Assembly: GCF_000455345.1 (NCBI RefSeq)
Contig: NZ_HG315690.1
Location: 434,001 to 498,000, forward strand
Length of the DNA: 64,000 nucleotides
Source of the DNA: Halopiger goleimassiliensis
GTDB lineage: Archaea > Halobacteriota > Halobacteria > Halobacteriales > Natrialbaceae
Reading direction: 5' to 3'
The translations under genes and the position numbers were made by a program. Shown in pieces: positions 51,981 to 60,837 of this stretch. Within the stretch, counting starts at the first letter, position 1; each line of letters starts with the position of its first letter. The notes beneath the pieces are model-generated. The model saw only the letters and a program-made list of their open reading frames with translations, had not been told where the DNA came from and did no database searches.

Positions 51981-52937
51981 TCACTGTCGCCGGTACCACG
52001 CGATCGTTTCGGGAAGGTGGTCCTCGAGCGAGCCGTACTCGTAGCCCAGTTCCTCGCGCGCCTTCCGGGAGCTGTAGAAGAGTTGTTTGGTCGCGAGCGC
52101 GGCCATCCCCCGGTCGAACGGGAAGATTCGCTGGCCGGTGACGGCGTGAACGCCCTCGGCGACGGGGCCGGCCGCACGAATCGCGGTCGCGGGAACGCGA
52201 ACCGGAGCGGGAACGCCGCCGGCGTAGTCGGCGATCCGTTCCGCCGCCCGGTCGTAGCTCATGTTCTCCCCGCCGAGGAGGTAATGCTCGCCGGAGTCGC
52301 CGCGTTCGTAGGCCAGCAGGAGGCCGTCAACGACGTCCGAGACGCCCACGATACTCGCCCCGCCGGGCAGCGTCGCCGGCATCGTCGGCTCGAGGCCCAT
52401 CGCGAGCAGTTGGCCCGTGAAGGAGTCGTCGCCGGGGCCGAAGACGGACGTCGGATGCACGATGACGGCGTCCCCGTCGGCGGCCGCGTAGTGATCGACC
52501 AGTCGCTCGGCGGCGGCCTTCCCCTCCTGGTAGGCCCCGATTGGGTCCGCGACGGCGGTTTCGTCGGCGAAGGCCCCGTCGTCCGCTCGTCGCGTCCCCG
52601 CCGTGCTGGTGAAGACGAGTCGGCCGACGTCCTCGGCTCGGCAGGCCTCGAGGACGTTCGCGGTGCCGTCGCGGTTGACGCGGACGACGGTGTCGGGATC
52701 GGCGCTCCAGAGGCCGACGCCCGCGAGGTGGAAGACGGCGTCCGCCCCGTCGACGAGCGACCGGAGCGTCTCCCCGTCGAAGAGGTCCCCCACGTACCAG
52801 TCGATCCCCTCGAGGTCGCCGCGATCCGACGTCGGCCGGGCGAGAGCGTGGACGTCCCACCCCTCCTCGAGTAGCCGCTCGCAGAGGTGGGTACCCAGGA
52901 ATCCGGTCGCGCCGGTGACGGCTGCCGTCTCGCTCAT
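51981..52937 (-). CDS. NAD-dependent epimerase/dehydratase (extended SDR)
   Basis: 318 residues. Rossmann motif GATGFLGTHL, DLFDGETL, HLAGVG and the catalytic YQEGK (Tyr-x-x-x-Lys) with FTSTAGT as the Ser/Thr. It resembles dihydroflavonol reductase-like/sugar nucleotide epimerases. It is the last gene of an operon with DUF362 and Gfo/Idh (4-base overlaps), which suggests modification of a surface sugar or lipid-linked precursor. Confidence 0.88.
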   Translation of the reverse strand: MSETAAVTGATGFLGTHLCERLLEEGWDVHALARPTSDRGDLEGIDWYVGDLFDGETLRSLVDGADAVFHLAGVGLWSADPDTVVRVNRDGTANVLEACRAEDVGRLVFTSTAGTRRADDGAFADETAVADPIGAYQEGKAAAERLVDHYAAADGDAVIVHPTSVFGPGDDSFTGQLLAMGLEPTMPATLPGGASIVGVSDVVDGLLLAYERGDSGEHYLLGGENMSYDRAAERIADYAGGVPAPVRVPATAIRAAGPVAEGVHAVTGQRIFPFDRGMAALATKQLFYSSRKAREELGYEYGSLEDHLPETIAWYRRQ

Positions 52938-53968
52938 CGGACCCCTCCCTCGAGTTGCGGAGGGACGGCGTCGCCGCCGATCGCCGCGTAGAGCCGGTAC
53001 GCTGCGGTCACGGCCGGGTGGGTATCGTCGGCCGGGGGCAACCCGCCGCCGTCGAGCCGATCGCGAACCGCCGCGAGATCCGGTTCGGCGTCCCCGTACG
53101 CGACGGATTCGACCCCGATCGCCGGCTCGCCGTCGAACGACCGGCGTAAGGCGGGGTCCGCCTCGATCGGCCGCTCGAGCAGCGAGCTCCCGATGGCGTC
53201 GACTGCGGGCGTCGACCCCGCGAACAGGTGGGTCGTCGCCGCCGGACGGCCGTGGTAGGCGACCGTGGCGTCGAGGACGGTCGCGACGGGGTCGATCGCA
53301 CGCGTGGCCGTAGCCGCGAGTGCGCCGTCGTCGCTGGTTCCCGTGTCGCTCTCGATGTCGGCCCCCGTCGTCCCGGCCAGCGACGACAGCGTTCGCATCC
53401 CGCCCGCGATCGTGTCTTCAGCGGTCGGTCGAAGCGATGGGACGACCACCACCGCGTCGTCGACGAGTCGCTCGGGGACGAAACAGCGACTGACCGCGGC
53501 CGGGTGGCGGTCCTCGCGGTCGGCGGTCCCGTCCGCGTCGTCCGCGAGCGCTCGCTCGACCGTCGGTTCGCCGGCGAGATCGACCAGGTCGGCGGCGAAC
53601 CCCTCGAGCAGGGATCGGTAGCCGAGGACGGTCGCCGACCGATCGAACGCGATCGTCTCGTCGCTCCGACCGGCGACCGCCACGTCCGCGTCGGTCCTGC
53701 GCTCGAGTATCGCGACGATCGCGACGACGACCGCCGGATCGGCGACGACCCCCGACGAGGGGTGGAACGGGTAGTGGGCGTCGGGGACGACGGCGATTCG
53801 GTCGGCCTCGGCCAGAGCGGGCAGGTCCCGCTCGAGCACCGCCTCGACGCCGTCTTCGTACCGATCCAGCCGTGCGTCGACGTCCGGCGTCCACCCCCCG
53901 CGCGGCCACGGTTCGGTGGCGACCGCGCGGACGGTCGCGTCTACTGCGGTCGATGGCTCCCGGCTCAT
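52934..53968 (-). CDS. DUF362-like protein
   Basis: 344 residues from the ATG at 53968, which overlaps the upstream gene by 4 bases. Motifs are VVPDAHYPFHPSSGVVADPAVVVAIVAILERR, DAVVVVPSLRPTAEDTIAGGMRTLSS and ATVAYHGRPAATTHLFAGSTPAVDAIGSSLLE; this order matches DUF362 proteins (some of which carry Fe-S clusters, not seen here). No catalytic role is known. The tight operon with a Gfo/Idh oxidoreductase and an SDR epimerase suggests sugar modification. Confidence 0.72.
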   Translation of the reverse strand: MSREPSTAVDATVRAVATEPWPRGGWTPDVDARLDRYEDGVEAVLERDLPALAEADRIAVVPDAHYPFHPSSGVVADPAVVVAIVAILERRTDADVAVAGRSDETIAFDRSATVLGYRSLLEGFAADLVDLAGEPTVERALADDADGTADREDRHPAAVSRCFVPERLVDDAVVVVPSLRPTAEDTIAGGMRTLSSLAGTTGADIESDTGTSDDGALAATATRAIDPVATVLDATVAYHGRPAATTHLFAGSTPAVDAIGSSLLERPIEADPALRRSFDGEPAIGVESVAYGDAEPDLAAVRDRLDGGGLPPADDTHPAVTAAYRLYAAIGGDAVPPQLEGGVR

Positions 53969-55068
53969 CGCGTCACCTCCGGCGGCTCGAGTGGTTCCCC
54001 TGTGGATTCGGCGGCCTCGTCGTAGGCGGTCTCGACGAGTTCCAGGGTCCGTCGCCCCCGCTCGCCGTCCACGGGCGGCTCCTCGTCCTCGCGGACGGCC
54101 TCGAGGAAGGCCGACAGCGCCTCGTAGTGGGCCTGCAGGTAGAACGTCGGGCCGAAGACGTCCGGGTCGTCCCGCGTCAGGCGGCTCACCACGTTGGAGA
54201 CGGCCGATTTGGCCGCGTCCACGTAGAAGTTCTCGGGGAGGTGATCCCCGTTGGTGATCGTCCCGGTCACGCCCTCGAGGCGCAGTCTGGTGTTGACGTC
54301 GGGCAACTCCTCCCACTGGTAGGAACCGCAGTGGAGCGTGATCGTCGTCTCCGTTTCGGGCGCGCGAAGGAGGACCGTCGCGGCGTCTTCGACGGGCACC
54401 TCCAGGGTCGATCCGACCGCCGCGCTCTCGACCTCGAGGTCGCCGAAGAGCCACTCGAGCACGTCGAAACAGTGGACGCCCAGTTCCAGCAGCGCGCCGC
54501 CGCCGGCCGCGTCGGGGTCGAGCGGCCACTCCGGCGGCGCACCGTCGGCCGGTGGCCGGCCGAAGTGGCCGTCGTTCACCCGCGTCATCGAGGCGTAGGG
54601 GACCTGCCCCACGCGTCCCTCGTCGTACTCGCGTTTGACGCCCCGCATATCGGGCTGGTAGCGCAGCGTGTGATCCACGCCGACGGCGATTCCCGCCCTC
54701 TCTGCCGTCTCGAGCAGCCGATCGGCCTCCTCGGTCGATCTGGCCAGCGGCTTCTCGACGAAGACGTCGACGCCGGCCTCGGCCGCCCGCTCGACCGCCT
54801 CGGCGTGGAGAAACGGCGGGAGCGCGACGACGGCCGCGTCCACGTCCTCGGCCCCGAGCAACGTCGCGTAATCGTCGTAGGTCCGCGCGACGCCGGCGCG
54901 TTCGGCCCGTGTACGGTTCTCCGGGACCGCGTCGGCGGCCGCGACGACCTCGACGCCGTCCATCGCGAGCGCCGCCTTGAGATGGACAGTCCCGATGTTC
55001 CCGACCCCGAGTACCGCGAGCGAGAGATCGCTCGAGTCGGACCACCGACTGAGAAGTCCTGATGACAT
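53965..55068 (-). CDS. Gfo/Idh/MocA-family oxidoreductase
   Basis: 367 residues. LSLAVLGVGNIGTVHLKAAL is the Rossmann motif, EKPLARS the family signature, GVDHTLRYQPDMRGVKR and GGGALLELGVHCFDVLEWLFG the substrate domain. It is the first gene of the three-gene operon leading to the DUF362 and SDR genes. Such enzymes make amino or keto sugars for surface glycans. The ATAACAAA element at 55095-55103 lies about 30 nt before the start. Confidence 0.87.
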   Translation of the reverse strand: MSSGLLSRWSDSSDLSLAVLGVGNIGTVHLKAALAMDGVEVVAAADAVPENRTRAERAGVARTYDDYATLLGAEDVDAAVVALPPFLHAEAVERAAEAGVDVFVEKPLARSTEEADRLLETAERAGIAVGVDHTLRYQPDMRGVKREYDEGRVGQVPYASMTRVNDGHFGRPPADGAPPEWPLDPDAAGGGALLELGVHCFDVLEWLFGDLEVESAAVGSTLEVPVEDAATVLLRAPETETTITLHCGSYQWEELPDVNTRLRLEGVTGTITNGDHLPENFYVDAAKSAVSNVVSRLTRDDPDVFGPTFYLQAHYEALSAFLEAVREDEEPPVDGERGRRTLELVETAYDEAAESTGEPLEPPEVTR

Positions 55069-55094
55069 CTATCCGGGACGGCGGCCCCGTCGGG

Positions 55095-55103
55095 CTTTGT
55101 TAT
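55095..55103 (-). promoter_or_regulatory. ATAACAAAG promoter element of the sugar operon
   Basis: On the minus strand, about 30 nt before the ATG at 55068, the position of a TATA box. The same ATAACAAA sequence occurs before the genes at 58335, 58738 and 62490. Confidence 0.55.
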
Positions 55104-55483
55104 CGCGGTCGTACACCGCGCCGCCAGCCGTTGGCGTCGCCGTACAGCGATTCGCGAGGGGTTTACGCGGCCGTACAGCCCAATGGATCTCGGAGGGCAA
55201 GTCGGACGACAGCCGAATCTCGAGCGGCCCCGTCGCTGGCTGCGTTCCTCGTACCGTCGACGATGGCGGTGAACGGATCCACTCCGGCAGTCCCCACCGA
55301 CGGGATGTCAGCACGGAGACGCGAAACCGATACGTACACCGACCAGTACGGCTGTTCGTGAACGATACCCGACCGAATCGCGAACGGTAGACGGCGCTTC
55401 GACGCGCGAACGAAACCCACCCGACAGGCACGCGACGGCCGGTAACCCAAATTTGACGGCACGGGTCTCCCAACGTGAGGTCG
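55104..55483. other. Intergenic stretch without a gene
   Basis: Divergent region between the sugar operon and the rhomboid gene. It contains two CGTACAGC repeats (about 55141 and 55171) and AAATTTG (about 55449) as a possible TATA for the rhomboid gene. No small gene or RNA could be supported. Confidence 0.45.
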
Positions 55484-57349
55484 ATGCCCGTCTCACCCTC
55501 GCAAATCGGGCTGGGGATCGTCGTCGTCGCCGTTCTCGGATTCGTCTGGTACGTCACGGATCGGGATCGGTGGCGAACCCGGCTCGAGGAGCGGTTCGTC
55601 TACGGTCTCCCCGTGGGGACGCTGCTGACCGTCGCGGTCGTCGTCGGCGTCTATCTGTTCGTCCAGGGTGGCCTGTTTCACTGGAGCGATCCCGTGACCG
55701 TCCCGTACGTCAGCTGGTCGTACTTCTACCCGACGGGGCTGTTCGCGTCCGGCCTGGCCCACGGCTCGCCGAGCCACCTCGTCTCGAATATGCTCGCGAC
55801 GCTCGCCTTCGGTGCCGTCGCGGAGTACGCCTGGGGTCACTATCCGCCCGGAGCCGACTCGAGCGAGGGACTCCTGTCCCGACCGCTAGTTCGGGCGCTG
55901 GTCGTCGTCCCGGTTGCGCTGGTCGCCCTGGCGGTCGCGACCGCCGTCTTCGCGATGGGGCCGGGGCTCGGCTTTTCCGGTGCCGTCTACGGCATCGTCG
56001 GCTTCGCGGTCGTGATGGCCCCGCTGTGGACGGTCGTCGGCGTCGTCACGGCGAGCGGGCTGAGCGTCGTCTACGACGGACTCGCCCAGCCGGTGCTGTA
56101 CGCGTCGACCGATCCCGGGCCGCCCGGGCCGCCGGGCTGGGCCGGCGTCGGCTTCCAGGCCCACCTGCTTGGCTTTCTGATCGGGGTCGTCGTCGCCATC
56201 ACCGTGCTCCGGGTACGCACCGACAGCCGATCGTTCGAGCGGGTCTTCGCCGCGACGCTGCTCGTCGGACTGGTCCAGAGCCTCTGGTTGCTCGTCTGGA
56301 GCACCGGCGACACCTTCGTTCGCTATCAATCCGCCGGCGTCGCCTTCGTGTTCCTCCTCTCGCTGGTGATCGCGAGCGCAGTCGCCGGGAGCCTTCAGCC
56401 CCTCCTCGGTCGGTTCGCGTCCGTAGCGGGTCGCCCGATTCGTCGCCTGGCGAGTCTGGGCTGGCTCGCGCTCCTCGTCGGGACCGTCCTCCTGGGACTC
56501 GCGGCCAGCGTCCTCGCCGCCCTCCCGCTGGTTCCGATGGCGATAGGACTGGTCGTCGTGGCCGCGTTGCTCGCGATTCCAGCGCTACCGGCGGCCCTCC
56601 GCGATCCCGACGCGATTGGCCCGCTGAGTCGGCGCGGAGCGGCCGTCTCCGCCCTCCTCGTGCTGACCGTCCTCGTCGCATTTCCCAGCGTCCCGGCCAA
56701 TATGCTCGTCGTCGACGACGCCGGTCTCGAGGGCCAGGTCGAGGCCACGGTCGACGTCGAGGGCTACACCGTCGCGTACGGCGAGAACGTGACGAACCCG
56801 CGAATCCCGGCGTTCGACCCCGGCATCGACGACGTCGACGAGGAACTCACGACGAACCGGAGCGGGCTCTTCGTGGCAGACGCCGAGCGGGAACTCTGGA
56901 CCGTCTCGGCCAGCGACGACCTGCTCGCCTACCACGGCGACGAACAGGTCGAACTCGGTGGCCCCGGCTGGTACGAGGTCGTCACCGCGAACCGAACCGG
57001 CTGGGACGTCGTCGGCAACGACACCGCCTACGCCGTCGACCTCGAGCACGACGGCGAGACGGTCCGGTCGTTCACCGCCGATCCCGTCCGCGCGTCGGTG
57101 GTGATCGACGGTCACGAACTCGAAGTCGTCCCCACGGCGGACGACTTCCGCCTCGAGGTCCGTCGAAACGGCACTACCGTCGGCGCGGAACCGATCCCGG
57201 CGGCCAACGAGTCGGTACCGATCGGCGACCTGGTGGTGACGACCGACGGGGCCGACGACAGCGACGAGGCCGACCGACTCTCCGTAGCGACGGCCGACGG
57301 CGCTACCGAAGCGGAGATCGCCGTCGAAGAAGCGTACGCCGGGGACTGA
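55484..57349 (+). CDS. Rhomboid family intramembrane serine protease with exterior domain
   Basis: 621 residues from the ATG at 55484; a GTG 9 bases earlier is possible. The active-site pattern is complete: SHLVSN in the second helix (His98, Asn102), GFSG with nucleophile Ser166, and FQAHLLGFLIG with His227. About seven helices for the rhomboid core are followed by further helices up to about 400. A C-terminal exterior domain of about 220 residues with strands (VEATVDVEGYTVAYGENVTNPRIP) is unusual for a rhomboid and may present or bind its substrate. It lies in a surface-glycan neighbourhood; the substrate is unknown. Confidence 0.87.
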   Translation: MPVSPSQIGLGIVVVAVLGFVWYVTDRDRWRTRLEERFVYGLPVGTLLTVAVVVGVYLFVQGGLFHWSDPVTVPYVSWSYFYPTGLFASGLAHGSPSHLVSNMLATLAFGAVAEYAWGHYPPGADSSEGLLSRPLVRALVVVPVALVALAVATAVFAMGPGLGFSGAVYGIVGFAVVMAPLWTVVGVVTASGLSVVYDGLAQPVLYASTDPGPPGPPGWAGVGFQAHLLGFLIGVVVAITVLRVRTDSRSFERVFAATLLVGLVQSLWLLVWSTGDTFVRYQSAGVAFVFLLSLVIASAVAGSLQPLLGRFASVAGRPIRRLASLGWLALLVGTVLLGLAASVLAALPLVPMAIGLVVVAALLAIPALPAALRDPDAIGPLSRRGAAVSALLVLTVLVAFPSVPANMLVVDDAGLEGQVEATVDVEGYTVAYGENVTNPRIPAFDPGIDDVDEELTTNRSGLFVADAERELWTVSASDDLLAYHGDEQVELGGPGWYEVVTANRTGWDVVGNDTAYAVDLEHDGETVRSFTADPVRASVVIDGHELEVVPTADDFRLEVRRNGTTVGAEPIPAANESVPIGDLVVTTDGADDSDEADRLSVATADGATEAEIAVEEAYAGD

Positions 57350-57363
57350 CCCATCCAGCGTCG

Positions 57364-58335
57364 TCACACCCGACTGTCCGGGTTCGTCGTCGCCCCGTCG
57401 ACCTCGCCGCTCGAGGGGATCGACCCGCCATCGACGCCGCGTGCCTGATCGATCCGCCTGGCGACCTCGCCGATCGTCTCGACCTCGAGGGGGCTCGTTC
57501 GACGTTTCCGATCGAGATACGAGAGGATCGCCCGCAGTCGCTTGTCGTCGCGCGGGTTCGTGAGGTTGTTCGGGTGGAACCAGACGTGGAAGAGGCCGTC
57601 TCGCTGGGCCGCCTCGTCGATGCCGCGACGGGCCTGGACGACCATCGGATCGCCCCAGACCGACTCCGTCACCGTCCTGACCGGCCCCTCGAAACCGAAC
57701 AGGAACAGCGACGCCGGCACGTTGACGAGGCCGTGGTCGTCGACGGTCGGTTCGACGAGCAGCGAGCGGTTCCGGACCGTCGTATCGAAGATGCCGCGGA
57801 CCCCGTCTCTGGTCGGCGATGCCCCGCGGTAGGCCCTGATTCCGTACTCCGGCAGGACGTCCAGGTGGCCCACGTCGTTCCGCGGGAAGACGAACGTCTC
57901 GATCGAGAGCCCCCACTCGTCGGCGATCTCGACGGAGCGCTCGAGTTCGGCGGCCGCGAGGACCCGGTCCGTCTCCGGCCGGCCGAAGAGGACGTGGGAA
58001 AACGAGTGGCTCGCGACCTCGTGATCGACCTCGGAGTCGAGCAGCGCGTCGACCAGGTCCGCTCCGAACCGGAGATCCTTGCGATCCTTCCAGTCGGTTC
58101 GTTCCCGACGGAACCACCCCTCCGGGGCCGGGTGATCGGCGTGGCGGCCGTCGCAGGACTCGAGCATGAGGTGGCCGACCACGGCCCACGTCGCGGGAAC
58201 GTCGTACTCGGCGAACAGATCGAGACAGGTGCTCCAGCCACGGCGACCGGCCTCGACGCGTTCGGTCGGCGGCTCCGCGAGGTCGTGAAACCCCCAGCCG
58301 AGTTCGGCGTCGAGCGAGACGACGACGCTACCCAT
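57364..58335 (-). CDS. Polysaccharide deacetylase family protein
   Basis: 323 residues from the ATG at 58335. NodB-like barrel: the metal-binding Asp in VVSLDAELGWG, TWAVVGHLML, SHSFSHVLFG (the His-x-x-x-His type motif), then VFPRNDVGHLDVLPEYGIRAYRG and a C-terminal HVWFHPNNLTNPRDD. Such proteins are found in haloarchaeal polysaccharide and teichuronopeptide-like clusters. It is convergent with the rhomboid gene. Confidence 0.85.
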   Translation of the reverse strand: MGSVVVSLDAELGWGFHDLAEPPTERVEAGRRGWSTCLDLFAEYDVPATWAVVGHLMLESCDGRHADHPAPEGWFRRERTDWKDRKDLRFGADLVDALLDSEVDHEVASHSFSHVLFGRPETDRVLAAAELERSVEIADEWGLSIETFVFPRNDVGHLDVLPEYGIRAYRGASPTRDGVRGIFDTTVRNRSLLVEPTVDDHGLVNVPASLFLFGFEGPVRTVTESVWGDPMVVQARRGIDEAAQRDGLFHVWFHPNNLTNPRDDKRLRAILSYLDRKRRTSPLEVETIGEVARRIDQARGVDGGSIPSSGEVDGATTNPDSRV

Positions 58336-58462
58336 TCGTGTCACCACCGAACACGCCTCCCCCGAAACAGTTTGCGGGCACCCCCTCGAGCAGGTTGCCG
58401 GATCCGGATGCGATCGACCCACCGTCGGTACGACGCATATCGACCCGAACGCTTGCGCGTGG

Positions 58463-58472
58463 TTTTGTTATT
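58463..58472 (-). promoter_or_regulatory. AATAACAAAA element upstream of the deacetylase gene
   Basis: Minus-strand ATAACAAA-type element about 130 bases before the ATG at 58335, farther than usual; a longer leader would be needed. Confidence 0.4.
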
Positions 58473-58682
58473 CAGCCCCTTTGGACCCGACGGCGGCGGT
58501 GTAAGGTGCCACGACTGGACCGGCGTCCCCCGGAGGACCGTTCGTCCGCGGATTATCTCCGTTCGAGCGGACCTTCGAGTCGACTGACGGTAACGTCACC
58601 GAACAGCCGACGGTCGGTCAGATTGACTGGTTAAGACGGTCGAACGCGTGGCTGACTCACCCGCCGGGGTGCTGAACACGCT

Positions 58683-58692
58683 CTATAACAAA
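58683..58692 (+). promoter_or_regulatory. CTATAACAAA element before the phosphodiesterase gene
   Basis: Plus-strand element about 50 nt before the ATG at 58738, identical in ten bases to that at 62406. Confidence 0.5.
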
Positions 58693-58737
58693 GCCGTCGT
58701 CGGGCGACCCTCCGGTCAGCAGACTTCTCAGGAAATC

Positions 58738-60333
58738 ATGAGCGGATCCACCCCTGCGTCCGAGCGTGCGTTCGTGCTCGGGTTCGACGGCGTCCCGTGG
58801 CGGCTCATCGAACGATGGAGCGCGGCCGGCGAGCTCCCGAACTTCGCGCGTCTGCGCGAGGAGGGGGCGTCCGGCCCGCTCGAGAGCACGAGCCCCCCGA
58901 CGACGCCGCTGGCCTGGCCCTCTATCGCGACCGGCGTCTGGCCGGACAAACACGGGATCTACGGCTTCCAGAACCTCTCCTCGTCGTACTCCCACGAGAT
59001 GTACACGAGTCACGATCTCAAGCAGCCGGCGCTCTGGGAACAACTCTCGCCGGCTCACGTGGGAAACGTACCGATGACGTATCCGCCCCGCGAGATCGAC
59101 GGGACGACCGTCACGGGCATGATGACCCCATCGACGGAGACGGAGTACACACATCCCCCGTCGCTACGGGACGAGGTCGACCGACGTATTCCAGACTACG
59201 AGATCAGCCTCGACTACCCGGAGTACGCGGATCGCCTCGACGCGTTCGAGGACGCGGTCGACGAGATGCTCACGAAACGCCGCGAACTGATGCGCCTCCA
59301 GATGGAGGAGGCCGGCGACGACTGGGAGCTGTTTTTCTTCGTTTACACGGCCCCCGACCGGTTCCAGCACCTCATCTGGGACATGGATCGGCTCCTCGCC
59401 CACTACAAGCGACTCGACGACGTCCTCGGCGAGGTCATCGAGTACACCGAGGCTCGAGACGCCGACCTCTACGTCGTCTCCGACCACGGCTTCGGCGAGA
59501 TCGACCACCTGGTCTACGTCAACCACGTGCTGGAACGGGAGGGGTACCTGTTCCGGCGCGAGGACGACGGAGCCCGCGGCGCGCTCGCGAGCCTGGGCAT
59601 CTCTCGGGACCGGATCACCACGGCGCTCGAGCGCGTCGGTATCTCCGAGGAGCGACTCGTCTCCACGCTGCCCCGGACGCTGCTGGATACCGTCGCCGAA
59701 CAGATCCCCGGCGAGCACGCGCTGTACGACGTCGATTTCGACCGTACCGTCGCATTCGTCCACGACGGCGGAAACTGCTACGTCAACGACACCGAGCGCT
59801 TCGAGGACGGCGTCGTCGATCCCGCCGAGATTCCGGATATCAAGGCGGAACTCGTCGAGGTGTTCGAGTCGGTAACCGACGCGGACAACACGCAACTCCT
59901 GTCGGTCGAGGACGGCGACGAGCTGTTCCCCACCGACGACGCCTCGCCCGACCTCGTCGTGAACGGGATCGACGGCTACGAGTCGCGGACGACGATCACG
60001 GACGAGGTGCTCGGCGACACCGGGACCTACGCCGCGAGCCACCGGAGTACCGGGATCATGCTCTGTCGCGGCCCCTCGATCGAACCCGGTGCGACCCTCC
60101 GCGGTGCTCGCGTGGTCGACGTCGCCCCGACGCTGCTCCACGGCATCGGGCGGCCGGTTCCGACGAACGCCGACGGACGCGTCCTCTTCGACGCGTTCGA
60201 TCCCGAGTCCCGACCGGCCCGTACCAAAGTCGCGCGGACCGACGTCACCCGCACCGACCGCGAGGACGGGGACGTCGACGAGGACTTCACGGACGTCGAG
60301 GATCGGCTGAAAGGTCTCGGCTACATGGAGTAA
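58738..60333 (+). CDS. Alkaline phosphatase superfamily phosphodiesterase/transferase
   Basis: 531 residues from the ATG at 58738. Metal-binding motif VLGFDGVPWRL, nucleophile Thr in SPPTTPLAWPSIATGVWP, DRFQHLIWDMD, YVVSDHGFGEIDH and a final ASHRSTGIML His complete the type I phosphodiesterase/nucleotide pyrophosphatase pattern. No signal peptide is seen, so it should be cytoplasmic or act on lipid-linked substrates at the inner face. In haloarchaeal surface-polysaccharide clusters such proteins are frequent. The exact reaction is unknown. Confidence 0.88.
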   Translation: MSGSTPASERAFVLGFDGVPWRLIERWSAAGELPNFARLREEGASGPLESTSPPTTPLAWPSIATGVWPDKHGIYGFQNLSSSYSHEMYTSHDLKQPALWEQLSPAHVGNVPMTYPPREIDGTTVTGMMTPSTETEYTHPPSLRDEVDRRIPDYEISLDYPEYADRLDAFEDAVDEMLTKRRELMRLQMEEAGDDWELFFFVYTAPDRFQHLIWDMDRLLAHYKRLDDVLGEVIEYTEARDADLYVVSDHGFGEIDHLVYVNHVLEREGYLFRREDDGARGALASLGISRDRITTALERVGISEERLVSTLPRTLLDTVAEQIPGEHALYDVDFDRTVAFVHDGGNCYVNDTERFEDGVVDPAEIPDIKAELVEVFESVTDADNTQLLSVEDGDELFPTDDASPDLVVNGIDGYESRTTITDEVLGDTGTYAASHRSTGIMLCRGPSIEPGATLRGARVVDVAPTLLHGIGRPVPTNADGRVLFDAFDPESRPARTKVARTDVTRTDREDGDVDEDFTDVEDRLKGLGYME

Positions 60334-60422
60334 GCCGCCACGACGAATCCCGTTCTCGGTGGCTCGAGCCAACGTAGACTCGCAAGCAGTGTCGCTACCC
60401 TTTCGGCCACCGAGATACGGTT

Positions 60423-60800
60423 ATGGTCGAGGAGGACCTCGAACTCGAGCGCGATCTGGGCGAGGCGACGATCGTCTACGACGACCCGGACGAAGGGACG
60501 GTCCGGAAGACGGTGCCGAACGAACACGTCGCGTACTTCCAGGATCACTGGATCATCAAGACCGACGAGGACGACCAGGGCCACGACATCGTTCGGCGGA
60601 TTCCCTCCTGGAAGGTCCACTACGTCGAACGATCCGTCGAAGAGTTCGAAGACGAGATCGACACGATCGTCGACCGGGTCCAGTCGGTCGCCTCGACGCT
60701 CCGGACGAAGATCCCCGTCGGCGACGAGGGGTCCGACGAGGACGCCGCACCGCTCGAGGTGGATCTCGGGGAGGAACCGGGACACTCCGACGAGGGCTGA
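60423..60800 (+). CDS. Conserved haloarchaeal protein of unknown function
   Basis: 125 residues, acidic, no helix in the membrane. Core TIVYDDPDEGTVRKTVPNEHVAYFQDHWIIKTDEDDQGHDIVRRIPSWKVHYVERSVEEFEDEI reads as a small beta domain plus a helix; the tail is disordered. It lies between the phosphodiesterase and PP-loop genes and converges on the latter. No function can be given. Confidence 0.65.
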   Translation: MVEEDLELERDLGEATIVYDDPDEGTVRKTVPNEHVAYFQDHWIIKTDEDDQGHDIVRRIPSWKVHYVERSVEEFEDEIDTIVDRVQSVASTLRTKIPVGDEGSDEDAAPLEVDLGEEPGHSDEG

Positions 60801-60837
60801 CGACGCCGTCGTCAGAGGCCTATCGGGCTGGCAACGA

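Larger units (their letters stand above)
58336..58737. other. Divergent intergenic region of the surface-glycan genes
   Basis: 402 bases, no supported gene. It holds two ATAACAAA elements in opposite directions (58463-58472 and 58683-58692). The frame 58648-58737 extends the next gene from a GTG, but its sequence is unlike the following domain. Confidence 0.45.

Noticed and set aside
52934-55045. 703-codon continuous frame on the minus strand
   Set aside because: Only the part from the ATG at 53968 makes sense (DUF362); the rest is a shadow of the Gfo/Idh gene.
55069-55557. 162-codon frame in the gap before the rhomboid gene
   Set aside because: Crosses into the rhomboid gene, with no recognisable pattern and unusual amino-acid use (many Arg, Thr, Pro).
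55453-58587. 1044-codon open frame on the plus strand
   Set aside because: Overlaps the rhomboid gene in another frame and the deacetylase gene antisense; very Arg-rich, no motif.
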